From: Tannerellaceae bacterium
GTDB taxonomy: Bacteria > Bacteroidota > Bacteroidia > Bacteroidales > Tannerellaceae
Direction: 5' to 3'
Length of the DNA: 41,853 nucleotides
Assembly: GCA_031255855.1 (NCBI GenBank)
Contig: JAIRRS010000002.1
Coordinates: 64,227 to 106,079 of the forward strand
In this document: positions 26,491-34,506 of the stretch, in pieces
Layout of the letters: each line of letters begins with the position of its first letter
Position numbering within the stretch: the first letter of the stretch is position 1
Notes under the pieces: generated by a model
What the model was told of the DNA's origin: nothing
Database searches by the model: none
What the model saw: only the letters and a program-made list of their open reading frames with translations
Made by a program: the position numbers and the translations under genes

Positions 26491-26930
26491 ATGCTATTAT
26501 TTTTATACGCCTCTTCCGGTAAAAGTGAAAGGGCCGTATTTTCGTTATTTTCCATTATTTCTCGTTCTCCGGGACCTTTATCGTCTACTCCGCAAAGATG
26601 CAGGATTCCATGGATAATTATCCGGTGGAGTTCTTCCATATAGTCGGTATTGTATTTTTCCGAATTGCTTCTCACCGTATCGATGCTGATGAATATATCT
26701 CCGGCAATCTTATTTCCTTCCGTATAGTCGAAAGTAATGATATCTGTGAAATAGTCATGTTGAAGATACTCCTTGTTAATTTCCAGTATTTTCTCATCGG
26801 AGCAAAAGAGATATGAAATGTCTCCGATTTTTTTGTCGAAATTACCGGCAATTGTTTTTATCCAGGATGTGACGATCTTCTTTTTTATAGGGGGAAGTTT
26901 GACTTCTTCCGCGTAATATGAAATAGCCAT
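26487..26930 (-). CDS. ybeY: Endoribonuclease YbeY (rRNA maturation)
   Basis: Metal-dependent endonuclease involved in 16S rRNA 3' processing and ribosome quality control. The 147-residue protein has the YbeY fold markers YLFCSDEKILEINKEYLQHDYFTDIITFDY and GDIFISIDTVRSN. The metal site is HRIIIHGILHLCGVDDKG. The first two histidines of the H-X3-H-X5-H motif are present, but the third position is Asp instead of His. I believe Bacteroidota homologues often show this change, so it does not imply loss of function. The gene overlaps mnmG by four bases and starts 11 bases after the SpmAB-like gene ends. Confidence 0.92.
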   Translation of the reverse strand: MAISYYAEEVKLPPIKKKIVTSWIKTIAGNFDKKIGDISYLFCSDEKILEINKEYLQHDYFTDIITFDYTEGNKIAGDIFISIDTVRSNSEKYNTDYMEELHRIIIHGILHLCGVDDKGPGEREIMENNENTALSLLPEEAYKNNSI

Positions 26931-26941
26931 AGGAATATAAA

Positions 26942-28174
26942 TTAGCTGAAAAACAAATAAGCGATAAAAATTGATGCTATTGCTCCCACCAAATCAGCAA
27001 GGAGGGAGACCTGGATTGTGTAGCGGGTATTACGTATCGAAATAGTGCCATAATACAAAGCAACGACATAAAATGTAGTGTCGGTAGATCCTTGGACAAT
27101 ACAAGCGAGACGTCCTACAAATGAATCCGCGCCGTAGGTATTCATCGCGTCAATCATCATTCCCCTGGCACCGCTGCCGCTAAGAGGTTTCATAAGCATC
27201 GTCGGAAGAGCCTCTACAAATTGCGTATCCAATCCCACGGAGGCTACGGCAAACCGGATTCCTTCAATGATGAAATCCATCGTTCCAGAGGCGCGGAAAA
27301 CGCCAATGCCGACCAGTATTGCCACTAAATAGGGGATAATCGTTATAGCGGTCTTAAAACCTTCTTTTGCGCCTTCTATGAATGTGTCGTATACGTTGAT
27401 TTTTTTGCGTACACCACTAATGATAAAACCACAGATAACGGTAAAGAGGATAATATTTGCCGTCAATGTTGAATATAAAGAAACGTTTTCCTGGCTGATT
27501 GATTTGAACAACCCAATCAATCCTCCTATAAATAGAGATATTCCTCCAAAGAAAAATAAGAGGTTTTTTTGAAGGATATTGATTCTTTGTTTGTAGCAAA
27601 CGGCCAATATAGCGACAATTGTAGAGATAAAAGTAGCGAGCATAATCGGTAGGAATACATCCGATGGATTCGTTGCTCCTAGTTGTGCTCTATACATGAG
27701 GATTGTGATAGGAATAATCGTTAATCCGGAAGCGTTGATGCAAAGAAACATTATCATTGCGTTGCTTGCTTTCTCTTTTTCGGGGTTTAGTTCCTGAAGT
27801 TGCTGCATGGTTTTAAGTCCCATGGGAGTCGCTGCATTATCCAATCCTAACAAATTGGCGGAAATGTTCATGAAAATGCTTCCGGTTACCGGATGGTTTT
27901 TCGGAATTTCTGGGAATAATTTACTGAAAATGGGCGAAGCAATCCTCGCAAATCCTTGTATTAATCCCCCTTTTTCACCGATTTTCATTATACCGAGCCA
28001 CAGAGTCAGAATCCCTGTTAACCCGATAGATATCTCAAATCCGGATTTGGCGGAATCGAATGAGGCGTTGATTATTTCCGTGAATACCGTTATATCACCT
28101 CCTATGATGAATTTACCGGCTGCAACAATGAATGCAATAAGGAAAAATGCAATCCATATATAGTTTAATACCAT
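26942..28174 (-). CDS. SpmA-SpmB-like fused nucleoside-recognition (Gate) membrane protein
   Basis: 410-residue multi-pass inner-membrane protein with two Gate (nucleoside-recognition) domains. The N-terminal half resembles sporulation protein SpmA (FPEIPKNHPVTGSIFMNISANLLGLDNAATPMGLK). The C-terminal half resembles SpmB (IEGAKEGFKTAITIIPYLVAILVGIGVFR, then MLMKPLSGSGARGMMIDAM and VQGSTDTTFYVVALYYG). In spore formers these are two proteins needed for spore core dehydration. Fused forms occur in many non-spore-forming Bacteroidota, where the transported substrate is unknown. It heads a seven-gene run with ybeY, mnmG, uvrC, dtd, MazG-like and deoC, and a -7 element lies just upstream. Confidence 0.85.
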   Translation of the reverse strand: MVLNYIWIAFFLIAFIVAAGKFIIGGDITVFTEIINASFDSAKSGFEISIGLTGILTLWLGIMKIGEKGGLIQGFARIASPIFSKLFPEIPKNHPVTGSIFMNISANLLGLDNAATPMGLKTMQQLQELNPEKEKASNAMIMFLCINASGLTIIPITILMYRAQLGATNPSDVFLPIMLATFISTIVAILAVCYKQRINILQKNLLFFFGGISLFIGGLIGLFKSISQENVSLYSTLTANIILFTVICGFIISGVRKKINVYDTFIEGAKEGFKTAITIIPYLVAILVGIGVFRASGTMDFIIEGIRFAVASVGLDTQFVEALPTMLMKPLSGSGARGMMIDAMNTYGADSFVGRLACIVQGSTDTTFYVVALYYGTISIRNTRYTIQVSLLADLVGAIASIFIAYLFFS

Positions 28175-28191
28175 TTTCTTACTATTTTATA

Positions 28192-28199
28192 CAAAAGTA
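28192..28199 (-). promoter_or_regulatory. Bacteroidota -7 element for the SpmAB-ybeY-mnmG-uvrC run
   Basis: The minus-strand reading TACTTTTG fits TAnnTTTG, 17 bp upstream of the SpmAB-like ATG. It is the only such element seen just ahead of the seven-gene run. Confidence 0.5.
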
Positions 28200-28565
28200 G
28201 TAAATCTTCTTCATATATAAGCTCTATTTGTAATTCTATAAATTCACCAAGATTCACATTTCCAGATATTTGAGTTAAACAATATGCCTTCAGAGAGAAA
28301 TTTTAGTGGAGCAACTTGAAATGTATGCCGATATAAAGTTGAAAAAGTAATGCATTAATTTACTGTTTTTGATAACTGTCAACCAACAAATACTTGCCAT
28401 ATTAGTTTTTTTAATTTTCCCGTTTTGTTGAGATTTGTTTGATTTTTAAGTTTCGAAAATTGAATATTTCGAGGGAATGTGCGGTTTGTTTTCAAAAATC
28501 GCCTGAATTTTGGGGTTAAGACGCTTTGATATCGTATGGATATGCCTGATATTCTGACTGTTAGA

Positions 28566-28596
28566 TTTGTTTTATTATGGATTTATTATATCTTTG
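28566..28596 (+). promoter_or_regulatory. Full Bacteroidota housekeeping promoter
   Basis: TTTG at 28566-28569, exactly 19 bases, then TATCTTTG at 28589-28596. This is the textbook TTTG-N19-TAnnTTTG arrangement and the best promoter in the window. Transcription should begin a few bases after 28596, which excludes the upstream in-frame codon at 28567 as start of the next gene. Confidence 0.85.
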
Positions 28597-28629
28597 TTTT
28601 TTGTTAAACTAAAGAAAAAATATGATTTT

Positions 28630-29589
28630 ATGAAAGTATTGATGACTTATGACATGTATCGGGAAGGATTTACCGAATTATTCGAACGCTATGATGTGAC
28701 AGTGCCGAACAAGCGCGATTTTACGTATGAAGAGGTTTGTGGTATGATTTCATCGTACGACGTCCTTTGTTCGATGTTTAATTTTCCTGTGGACAAAAAA
28801 TTGATTGATAATGCTCCAAAATTACGTCTTATTGCAAATTATGCAGTTGGGTATAATAATATTGATGTTGCTTATGCATTAGAAAAAGGGGTTGCTGTGG
28901 CGAATACACCGGATCCTGTCATTGCGCCTACTGCTAATTTGGCTCTCGGGCTGATGATTGATGCGGCGCGGCGTATAACCGAGTGTGATCGGAAAATTCG
29001 TCATTTGAGGAAGAATATGAAAATAAGTGTCCTTGGAAACATGGGAAGCCAAATAACCGGAAAAACATTGGGCATTTTTGGTATGGGGCGTATAGGTAAA
29101 GCCCTTTGTAAGCGGGCGAAAGCTTGTGGAATGGATGTTATTTACCACAATCGTAGGCAATTAACTTTGGAGGAAGAAACGAAGCTTAATGTAACATACG
29201 TTTCTTTTGATGATTTACTCGCACAATCGGATTTTATATCTGTCAATGCACCCTATTCATCGCAAACGCATCATATTTTCGATGAAAAGGCCTTTAAAGC
29301 GATGAAATCGTCAGCAATATTGATTAATACCGCACGCGGTCCATTAATAGATGAGTATGCATTGGTTAATTCGCTAAAAAACAACGTAATACGTGCAGCA
29401 GGATTAGATGTTTTCGAATTTAACGATTTTCCCGTTGATGAGCTTTTTGAACTCGAAAATGTAGTACTAACTCCTCATATAGGAACTCAAACGAAAGAAT
29501 CGCGTTATGAGATGGCGAAGGCTGTATCAGATAATGTGATAGGTTTCATTGAAGGAGATAGGAAAGTATCATTTGTAACAGGCATTTGA
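28630..29589 (+). CDS. D-isomer-specific 2-hydroxyacid dehydrogenase
   Basis: NAD(P)-dependent dehydrogenase of the phosphoglycerate/glyoxylate reductase superfamily, 319 residues from the ATG at 28630. The frame is open 21 codons further upstream, but those codons overlap the promoter. The nucleotide-binding motif is GMGRIG at 151-156. The catalytic triad is visible as Arg236 in NTARGPLID, Glu263 in GLDVFEFND and His283 in LTPHIGTQT. The substrate-binding loop is NYAVGYNNID. There is no ACT or other regulatory domain, so it is not a classical long SerA. The substrate (glyoxylate, hydroxypyruvate or another 2-keto acid) cannot be set from the sequence. It is transcribed alone. Confidence 0.93.
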   Translation: MKVLMTYDMYREGFTELFERYDVTVPNKRDFTYEEVCGMISSYDVLCSMFNFPVDKKLIDNAPKLRLIANYAVGYNNIDVAYALEKGVAVANTPDPVIAPTANLALGLMIDAARRITECDRKIRHLRKNMKISVLGNMGSQITGKTLGIFGMGRIGKALCKRAKACGMDVIYHNRRQLTLEEETKLNVTYVSFDDLLAQSDFISVNAPYSSQTHHIFDEKAFKAMKSSAILINTARGPLIDEYALVNSLKNNVIRAAGLDVFEFNDFPVDELFELENVVLTPHIGTQTKESRYEMAKAVSDNVIGFIEGDRKVSFVTGI

Positions 29590-29728
29590 AACATTTATGA
29601 AATGTATGCTTATTTTTGCATAATGTATTAAATAAATATTAAAAATAGGGTTTAATTGAAATAAATGTTATAATTATAAATATTAGAAAATATATTTAAA
29701 TATACGGCGTAATTTTCATTAATAATTT

Positions 29729-29745
29729 AATATGGCAGCCATATT
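29729..29745. repeat. Palindrome, possible operator
   Basis: AATATGGC and GCCATATT are perfect 8-bp arms about a single central A. The site stands out in AT-rich surroundings, 107 bp upstream of the -7 element for the DUF6261 gene. Confidence 0.4.
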
Positions 29746-29851
29746 GTTATAAATATTTATTCATCTTCTTTGGTATGTAATTGCAGTACGTCGTTTTATT
29801 TGTAAAATACTTATTTGTCTATGAAATATAGTTGGATTAGATTTTAATCTT

Positions 29852-29859
29852 TATATTTG
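29852..29859 (+). promoter_or_regulatory. Bacteroidota -7 element for the DUF6261 gene
   Basis: TATATTTG matches TAnnTTTG. The leader to the ATG at 29988 would be about 120 bases, longer than for the other genes here. Confidence 0.45.
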
Positions 29860-29987
29860 CAATTGCAGATAATTAAATTCGAAACATAAATATGTTTTCA
29901 TGAAATTGATAAATGGAAAATAATTTGTGTATTGTTTTATTGATTATAGCTTTTGTTTAAGAACTAGTCTTAAAATTTAAAAGATGT

Positions 29988-30734
29988 ATGGAAAAAATGA
30001 AAGAAATTTCGCGTCCTAGCTTTAGACTTGTACGAGATGGAGAGCATTATGATTATCATTCGAATGTTTTGAGTGTGGTTACGCCGGTAATTGCCAAAGA
30101 ATATAAGATGGAAGAGATTCGTCTTGTTTATGAAAGATTTTTTAAAAGGGAAGATGAAGCTTTTTCACGAAACAGAGGATTTGAAGAAACAAAAGAAATC
30201 CAGGTTGCCAATAAAAAGCGGGATGAATTTTTTCTTTTTATTAAAAGGACAATTGAAAATATGAGGTTTCACCCCGACCCAACTATAAAAGCGTATTGGC
30301 AACAGCTTTATGAAGGGTTGGATCCCTACAAAAATGCTCACCGGACTTCTTACCTGGAAAATACGGCATTGATTTTTTCTTTTATCGAGGAGATGAAGAA
30401 GGAGGAATATAGGGAGACGTTGAAAAATCTTGATTTATTATTGGTTATCGACAAACTTAAGGAAGCGAATAATAAATGTGAACAACTATATAATGAACGG
30501 TTGAACGAAAAAGTAAAAAGAAGCAAAGAAGAGAAAATGAGGCTTATACGCCCACAGGTTGATAAAGCTTTTTTTGAATTGATTAAATTTATAAATGCGA
30601 TTTATCTGGTAAGTTACCAAATTACCAAAGAAGAACAGGTAATAAATGAAATGAGTGCCTTGATTGATAAGATTAATGTATATACGAAAGAGATGCAGCG
30701 CACGATTGTGGAAAGGAGGGCGGAAGAGGAATAA
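29988..30734 (+). CDS. DUF6261-family protein of unknown function
   Basis: 248 residues, highly charged and predicted almost wholly alpha-helical. No signal peptide, membrane segment or cysteine-based metal site is seen. Stretches such as EEMKKEEYRETLKNLDLLLVIDKLKEANNKCEQLYNERL (about residues 130-170) suggest a helical bundle or short coiled coil. The layout, with a conserved LYEGLDPYKNAHRTSYLENTALIFSFI region in the middle, fits the Bacteroidota-restricted DUF6261 family as I know it. Members are often found in several copies per genome, and their role is unknown. It lies 78 bp upstream of aroK, which has its own -7 element, so a shared function is not implied. Confidence 0.65.
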   Translation: MEKMKEISRPSFRLVRDGEHYDYHSNVLSVVTPVIAKEYKMEEIRLVYERFFKREDEAFSRNRGFEETKEIQVANKKRDEFFLFIKRTIENMRFHPDPTIKAYWQQLYEGLDPYKNAHRTSYLENTALIFSFIEEMKKEEYRETLKNLDLLLVIDKLKEANNKCEQLYNERLNEKVKRSKEEKMRLIRPQVDKAFFELIKFINAIYLVSYQITKEEQVINEMSALIDKINVYTKEMQRTIVERRAEEE

Positions 30735-30782
30735 TGAAAACGATTTTGCTTGATAAAGAGGCATTTTGCATAGAAATTTTAA

Positions 30783-30790
30783 TACATTTG
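30783..30790 (+). promoter_or_regulatory. Bacteroidota -7 element for aroK, with a purine-rich RBS downstream
   Basis: TACATTTG matches TAnnTTTG, 22 bp upstream of the aroK ATG. GGAGG follows at 30797-30801, a Shine-Dalgarno-like sequence that is uncommon in this phylum. Confidence 0.5.
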
Positions 30791-30812
30791 TGTAACGGAG
30801 GCTTGTGAGTGT

Positions 30813-31337
30813 ATGAAGCGTATTTTTCTGATAGGTTACATGGGAGCCGGAAAGACTACAGTAGGGAAGGAATTGGCCAGACAAATGGGGCTTTCTTTTG
30901 TCGATCTTGATCATTATATAGAAGGGCGTTACCACAAGACTGTTACCGGGCTTTTCGAAGAAAAAGGTGAAGACGCTTTTCGCGGAATAGAACAAAAATT
31001 ATTGCGGGAAGTTGCCTCGTTTGAAGATGTTATTGTTTCTACGGGTGGAGGCACCCCTTGTTTTTTCGATAATATGTCGTTTATGAACCAGACGGGTACG
31101 ACTGTTTACCTGACTGTTTCTCCTGAAGAACTGACGAAACGATTGGAACTTGTCAAACACACGCGTCCTATATTAAAAGGACGTTTCGGGGAAGAGCTTA
31201 AGACTTTTGTGAAAGAGAATTTAGACAAGCGAGAGCCATGGTATAAACAAGCATCCATAGTCTTTGACGCGGAAGTCATGCTTACTGATAATGACGTGTT
31301 GGCCATAACAGGCGCACTAAAAGAAATTTTGACATAA
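30813..31337 (+). CDS. aroK: Shikimate kinase
   Basis: Phosphorylates shikimate at O3 with ATP in the pathway to chorismate. The 174-residue protein has Walker A GYMGAGKTTVG from residue 8. The shikimate-binding FVDLDHYIE and FRGIEQKLL elements follow, then Walker-B-like VSTGGGTPCF (GGG substrate loop), the lid around RPILKGRFGEELKTFV, and KREPWYKQASIVFDA. Length is normal for single-domain AroK. It is followed after 23 bases by alanine dehydrogenase, so the two are probably co-transcribed from the element at 30783. Confidence 0.96.
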   Translation: MKRIFLIGYMGAGKTTVGKELARQMGLSFVDLDHYIEGRYHKTVTGLFEEKGEDAFRGIEQKLLREVASFEDVIVSTGGGTPCFFDNMSFMNQTGTTVYLTVSPEELTKRLELVKHTRPILKGRFGEELKTFVKENLDKREPWYKQASIVFDAEVMLTDNDVLAITGALKEILT

Positions 31338-31360
31338 TTATTTAATAACAAATTAGTTGA

Positions 31361-32563
31361 ATGGGTTCAGTACATTTGCAAGGGGGCTATATTCCACAGG
31401 AATTATTGAAAGAACTTGGAAGGGTAAACAATCGTTTGTTGATAGGAATTCCTCGCGAGAGAAATGAAAAAGAAAGGCGTCTGGCACTTACTCCCGAAGC
31501 AGTTGATATGTTGTCCGACGCGGGACATCATGTCTTGATTGAGACGGGCGCCGGTTTGGGGATCAACTATTCAGACAACCACTTTTCGGAAGCCGGCGCC
31601 GAAATTGTTTCCACCCCCGAAGAAATTTACCAAGCTGATTTAATAGTAAAAATACTTCCTCCGCTACCTTCCGAAGTAGCGCTAATGAAACCCCGTACAA
31701 CGCTTTTTTCCTTGCTCGAATTCGGAATTTTCAAACAAGAAGCCTACGAATGGATGATTGATAAGCGAATGAATGCTATGGGGTATGAGTTAATGGTCGA
31801 CAGCTTGGGACGTTCGCCTGTCTTAAGTGCCATTTCTGAAATAGAAGGGACGGCTGCACTCATGATAGCTTCCGGATTACTGAGTAATACGCAGGGAGGT
31901 AAAGGGGTTTTGTTAGGCGGTATTCCGGGAGTCGCGCCAACAGAAGTGATTATCATAGGAGCCGGGACTGCCGGGACTGTTGCTGCCCGTGCTGCTTTGG
32001 GGATGGGAGCTACGGTAAAGATTTTTGATAATGATATCAGTAAGTTAAGAATGGTACAAAACATCTTGGGACAAAAAATATTTACCTCGAATTATCATCC
32101 GAAAGTGTTGCATAATGCCTTCCGGACAGCCGATGTGATAATCGGGGCAATGAACTTGATAAACGTACGCCGGAAATACCTGATTGCCGAGGATTTGGTT
32201 CGCACAATGAAAAAAGGCGCTTTGATTATTGATTTGCGCGTTAACCAGGGAGGATGCTTTGAAACGACCTGCTCCCTTTCCTCTTCCGACCCTGAAATAT
32301 TTGAACAGTTTGGAGTATTACATTATTGTAAACCCAATATTAGTAATTCGGTTGCCCGTACTACTTCCATGGCGTTTAGCAATATATTTGTTTCTTTGTT
32401 ACTTATGTTGGGCGATGCGGGTTCTGTCCGGGGAATGATAAAAGAAGAGGAATGTTTCCGTTCAGGCGTGTATATGTATTCAGGTAAACCTGTCAACAGC
32501 TATGTTTCGAATCATTTTAATATTTCGTCGAACAATTTGGATATTTATTTGTCGGCATTTTGA
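31361..32563 (+). CDS. ald: Alanine dehydrogenase
   Basis: Catalyses reversible NAD-dependent deamination of L-alanine to pyruvate and ammonium. The 400-residue protein is about 30 residues longer than typical Ald because of an N-terminal extension (MGSVHLQGGYIPQELLKEL). The family core then begins with IGIPRERNEKERRLALTPEAV. The NAD-binding motif is IIIGAGTAGTVAARAALGMGA, and the family signature IDLRVNQGGCFETT follows. The C-terminal NISNSVARTTSMAFSNI fits the alanine dehydrogenase/transhydrogenase-alpha superfamily. No membrane segment is present, which argues against a transhydrogenase subunit. The Bacteroidota-type extension leaves some doubt about the exact substrate. Confidence 0.85.
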   Translation: MGSVHLQGGYIPQELLKELGRVNNRLLIGIPRERNEKERRLALTPEAVDMLSDAGHHVLIETGAGLGINYSDNHFSEAGAEIVSTPEEIYQADLIVKILPPLPSEVALMKPRTTLFSLLEFGIFKQEAYEWMIDKRMNAMGYELMVDSLGRSPVLSAISEIEGTAALMIASGLLSNTQGGKGVLLGGIPGVAPTEVIIIGAGTAGTVAARAALGMGATVKIFDNDISKLRMVQNILGQKIFTSNYHPKVLHNAFRTADVIIGAMNLINVRRKYLIAEDLVRTMKKGALIIDLRVNQGGCFETTCSLSSSDPEIFEQFGVLHYCKPNISNSVARTTSMAFSNIFVSLLLMLGDAGSVRGMIKEEECFRSGVYMYSGKPVNSYVSNHFNISSNNLDIYLSAF

Positions 32564-32596
32564 GTTTGTATAAATAGACATGTGTAAAGTTTTAGT

Positions 32597-32604
32597 TAAC
32601 TTTG
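32597..32604 (+). promoter_or_regulatory. Bacteroidota -7 element for korAB
   Basis: TAACTTTG fits TAnnTTTG, 48 bp upstream of korA. The nearest TTTG (32565-32568) is 28 bases upstream, outside the usual spacing. Confidence 0.5.
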
Positions 32605-32652
32605 CACCAATAGGCTTAATTTAATCAGTATGCTAAAGCTAAAAAAAGTATT

Positions 32653-34503
32653 ATGACAGAACAAACGAAAGTTACAACTTTGGAAAAAGTTGTAGTCCGT
32701 TTCTCGGGAGATTCGGGAGACGGTATGCAGTTAACCGGAACGATCTTTTCGAATTTGTCTGCTATTTTAGGAAATGAAATCTCTACTTTTCCTGATTTCC
32801 CAGCAGAAATTCGTGCTCCGCAAGGCTCTTTAAGTGGTGTATCTGGCTTTCAGGTTCACCTTGGGTCTCGTAAAATCTTTACACCTGGCGACAGGGCGGA
32901 TGTATTAGTTGCTATGAATCCCGCGGCATTGAAAGTGAATGTGAGTCACTTGAAGCCGCATGCGATTGTTATTATCGACACAGATTCTTTCCAGAAAAGT
33001 GATTTGGATAAGGCGCAATTTACTACGGATGATCCATTCAAAGAATTAGGGTTGGATGTGCAGGTTGTGGCTGCCCCGATTACCAGTATGGTGAAAGACG
33101 GATTGGCTGAATTTGGTCTTGATAACAAGTCGGCTGTGCGTTGCAAGAACATGTTTGCATTGGGGTTGGTGTGCTGGTTGTTCGACCGTCCGCTGGAAGA
33201 AGCCATGCACATGTTGCAAAACAAATTCTCTAAAAAACCAACAATTGCCAAAGCTAATATTAAAGCGTTGACTGATGGTTATAATTACGGACATAATATT
33301 CATGCTTCTGTTTCTACTTACCGGATAGAAAGTAAAAAAGTCGCTCCCGGTTTTTTTATGGATATCAATGGGAACAAAGCTACCTCGTATGGCTTGATAG
33401 CTGCTGCTGAAAAAGCGGGATTGAAACTCTTCTTGGGTAGTTATCCTATCACTCCTGCGACAGATATTTTACAAGAACTTTCGGCTCGCAAAGAATTAGG
33501 CGTGAAGGCTCTCCAGTTTGAAGACGAGATTGCGGGTATCTGTACGGCTATTGGCGCAAGTTTTGCCGGTTCGCTGGCTGCTACTTCCACGTCTGGCCCA
33601 GGCTTGGCCCTAAAGAGCGAAGCGATTGGTTTGGCTGTTATTGCCGAACTTCCACTGGTGGTGATTGATGTACAAAGAGGAGGCCCTTCCACAGGTATGC
33701 CTACAAAGAGTGAACAGACAGATTTGATGCAGGCGCTTTATGGTCGCAACGGGGAAAGTCCTGTTGTAGTCATTGCCGCGGCAACCCCTACTGATTGCTT
33801 TGACGCTGCTTATTGGGCCGGAAAGCTGGCTGTTGAACATATGACTCCGGTTATTTTGCTTACCGATTCATTTTTGGCAAACGGTTCTTCTGCTTGGAGG
33901 CTTCCCGATTTAGATGCGTATCCAGATATAAAACCCTGTTTGTCTACCGGCTATAAAGAAAGCGAACCTTGGAAACCTTATCGTCGTGACCCGGAAACGT
34001 TGGTTCGTTACTGGGCTGTCCCAGGTATGGAAGGATTTGCACATCGTATTGGAGGCTTGGAAAAAGATTACGACACAAGCGCTATCTCTACAGAACCCTA
34101 TAACCACCAGAAGATGGTGGCTACACGCCAGGCCAAGATAGATAAAATTGCCGATTACATTCCGGAATTGGAAGTCCTTGGCGACAAAGATGCTGATTTG
34201 CTGATAGTAGGGTGGGGGGGAACCTTCGGTCATCTATGTGAAGCAATGGAAACAATGCAGGAAAACGGAAAGAAAGTGGCGTTGGCTCACTTTAAGTTTA
34301 TCAGCCCCTTGCCCAAGAATGCGGAAAAGGTACTCACCAAATATAAGAAAGTGGTAGTGGCTGAGCAAAACAACGGGCAATTAGCCAATTACCTGTGCAG
34401 TAAAGTGCCTTGCTTTACTCCTTACAAGTTCAACCGTGTGAAAGGTCAACCCTTCATTGTATCAAGATTGGTAGAGGAATTCACTAAATTATTGGAGGCA
34501 TAA
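32653..34503 (+). CDS. korA: 2-oxoacid:ferredoxin oxidoreductase, fused gamma-alpha subunit
   Basis: Together with the beta subunit it oxidatively decarboxylates a 2-oxoacid (most likely 2-oxoglutarate) to the acyl-CoA and reduced ferredoxin, or runs in reverse. The 616-residue protein starts with the gamma domain (VVRFSGDSGDGMQLTG, about residues 10-190). The alpha domain follows with SYPITPATDILQEL, the FEDEIAGICTAIGASFAG pyrimidine-binding region and TSTSGPGLALKSEAIGLAV. The C-terminal part (IVGWGGTFGHLCEAM) is the transketolase-C-like domain. The fusion and length match KorA of Bacteroidota and Actinobacteria. The beta subunit starts three bases after the stop. No separate ferredoxin (delta) subunit is encoded nearby. 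Confidence 0.9.
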   Translation: MTEQTKVTTLEKVVVRFSGDSGDGMQLTGTIFSNLSAILGNEISTFPDFPAEIRAPQGSLSGVSGFQVHLGSRKIFTPGDRADVLVAMNPAALKVNVSHLKPHAIVIIDTDSFQKSDLDKAQFTTDDPFKELGLDVQVVAAPITSMVKDGLAEFGLDNKSAVRCKNMFALGLVCWLFDRPLEEAMHMLQNKFSKKPTIAKANIKALTDGYNYGHNIHASVSTYRIESKKVAPGFFMDINGNKATSYGLIAAAEKAGLKLFLGSYPITPATDILQELSARKELGVKALQFEDEIAGICTAIGASFAGSLAATSTSGPGLALKSEAIGLAVIAELPLVVIDVQRGGPSTGMPTKSEQTDLMQALYGRNGESPVVVIAAATPTDCFDAAYWAGKLAVEHMTPVILLTDSFLANGSSAWRLPDLDAYPDIKPCLSTGYKESEPWKPYRRDPETLVRYWAVPGMEGFAHRIGGLEKDYDTSAISTEPYNHQKMVATRQAKIDKIADYIPELEVLGDKDADLLIVGWGGTFGHLCEAMETMQENGKKVALAHFKFISPLPKNAEKVLTKYKKVVVAEQNNGQLANYLCSKVPCFTPYKFNRVKGQPFIVSRLVEEFTKLLEA

Positions 34504-34506
34504 ACG

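Larger units (their letters stand above)
28175..28629. other. Divergent intergenic region, SpmAB-like / hydroxyacid dehydrogenase
   Basis: 455 bp without a supportable gene. It holds a minus-strand -7 element near 28192 and a full consensus promoter at 28566-28596. In between I see only AT-rich sequence with one short open stretch of about 23 codons (28279-28350) that I do not accept as a gene. Confidence 0.75.
29590..29987. other. AT-rich intergenic region with promoter-like elements and a palindrome
   Basis: 398 bp, strongly AT-rich, with no credible ORF on either strand. It contains a promoter-like pair (TTTG 29585-29588, 22 bases, TATTTTTG 29611-29618), the palindrome AATATGGC-A-GCCATATT at 29729-29745, and a -7 element TATATTTG at 29852-29859 ahead of the next gene. 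A small RNA between the two promoter-like elements or a regulated leader are both possible. Confidence 0.5.

Noticed and set aside
28279..28350. Short open stretch reading QREILVEQLEMYADIKLKK between the SpmAB-like and dehydrogenase genes.
   Set aside because: Only about 23 codons between two stops with no start codon context; too short to separate from chance.
28567..28629. Upstream in-frame extension of the hydroxyacid dehydrogenase.
   Set aside because: The added codons overlap a consensus TTTG-N19-TATCTTTG promoter, so they cannot be in the mRNA.
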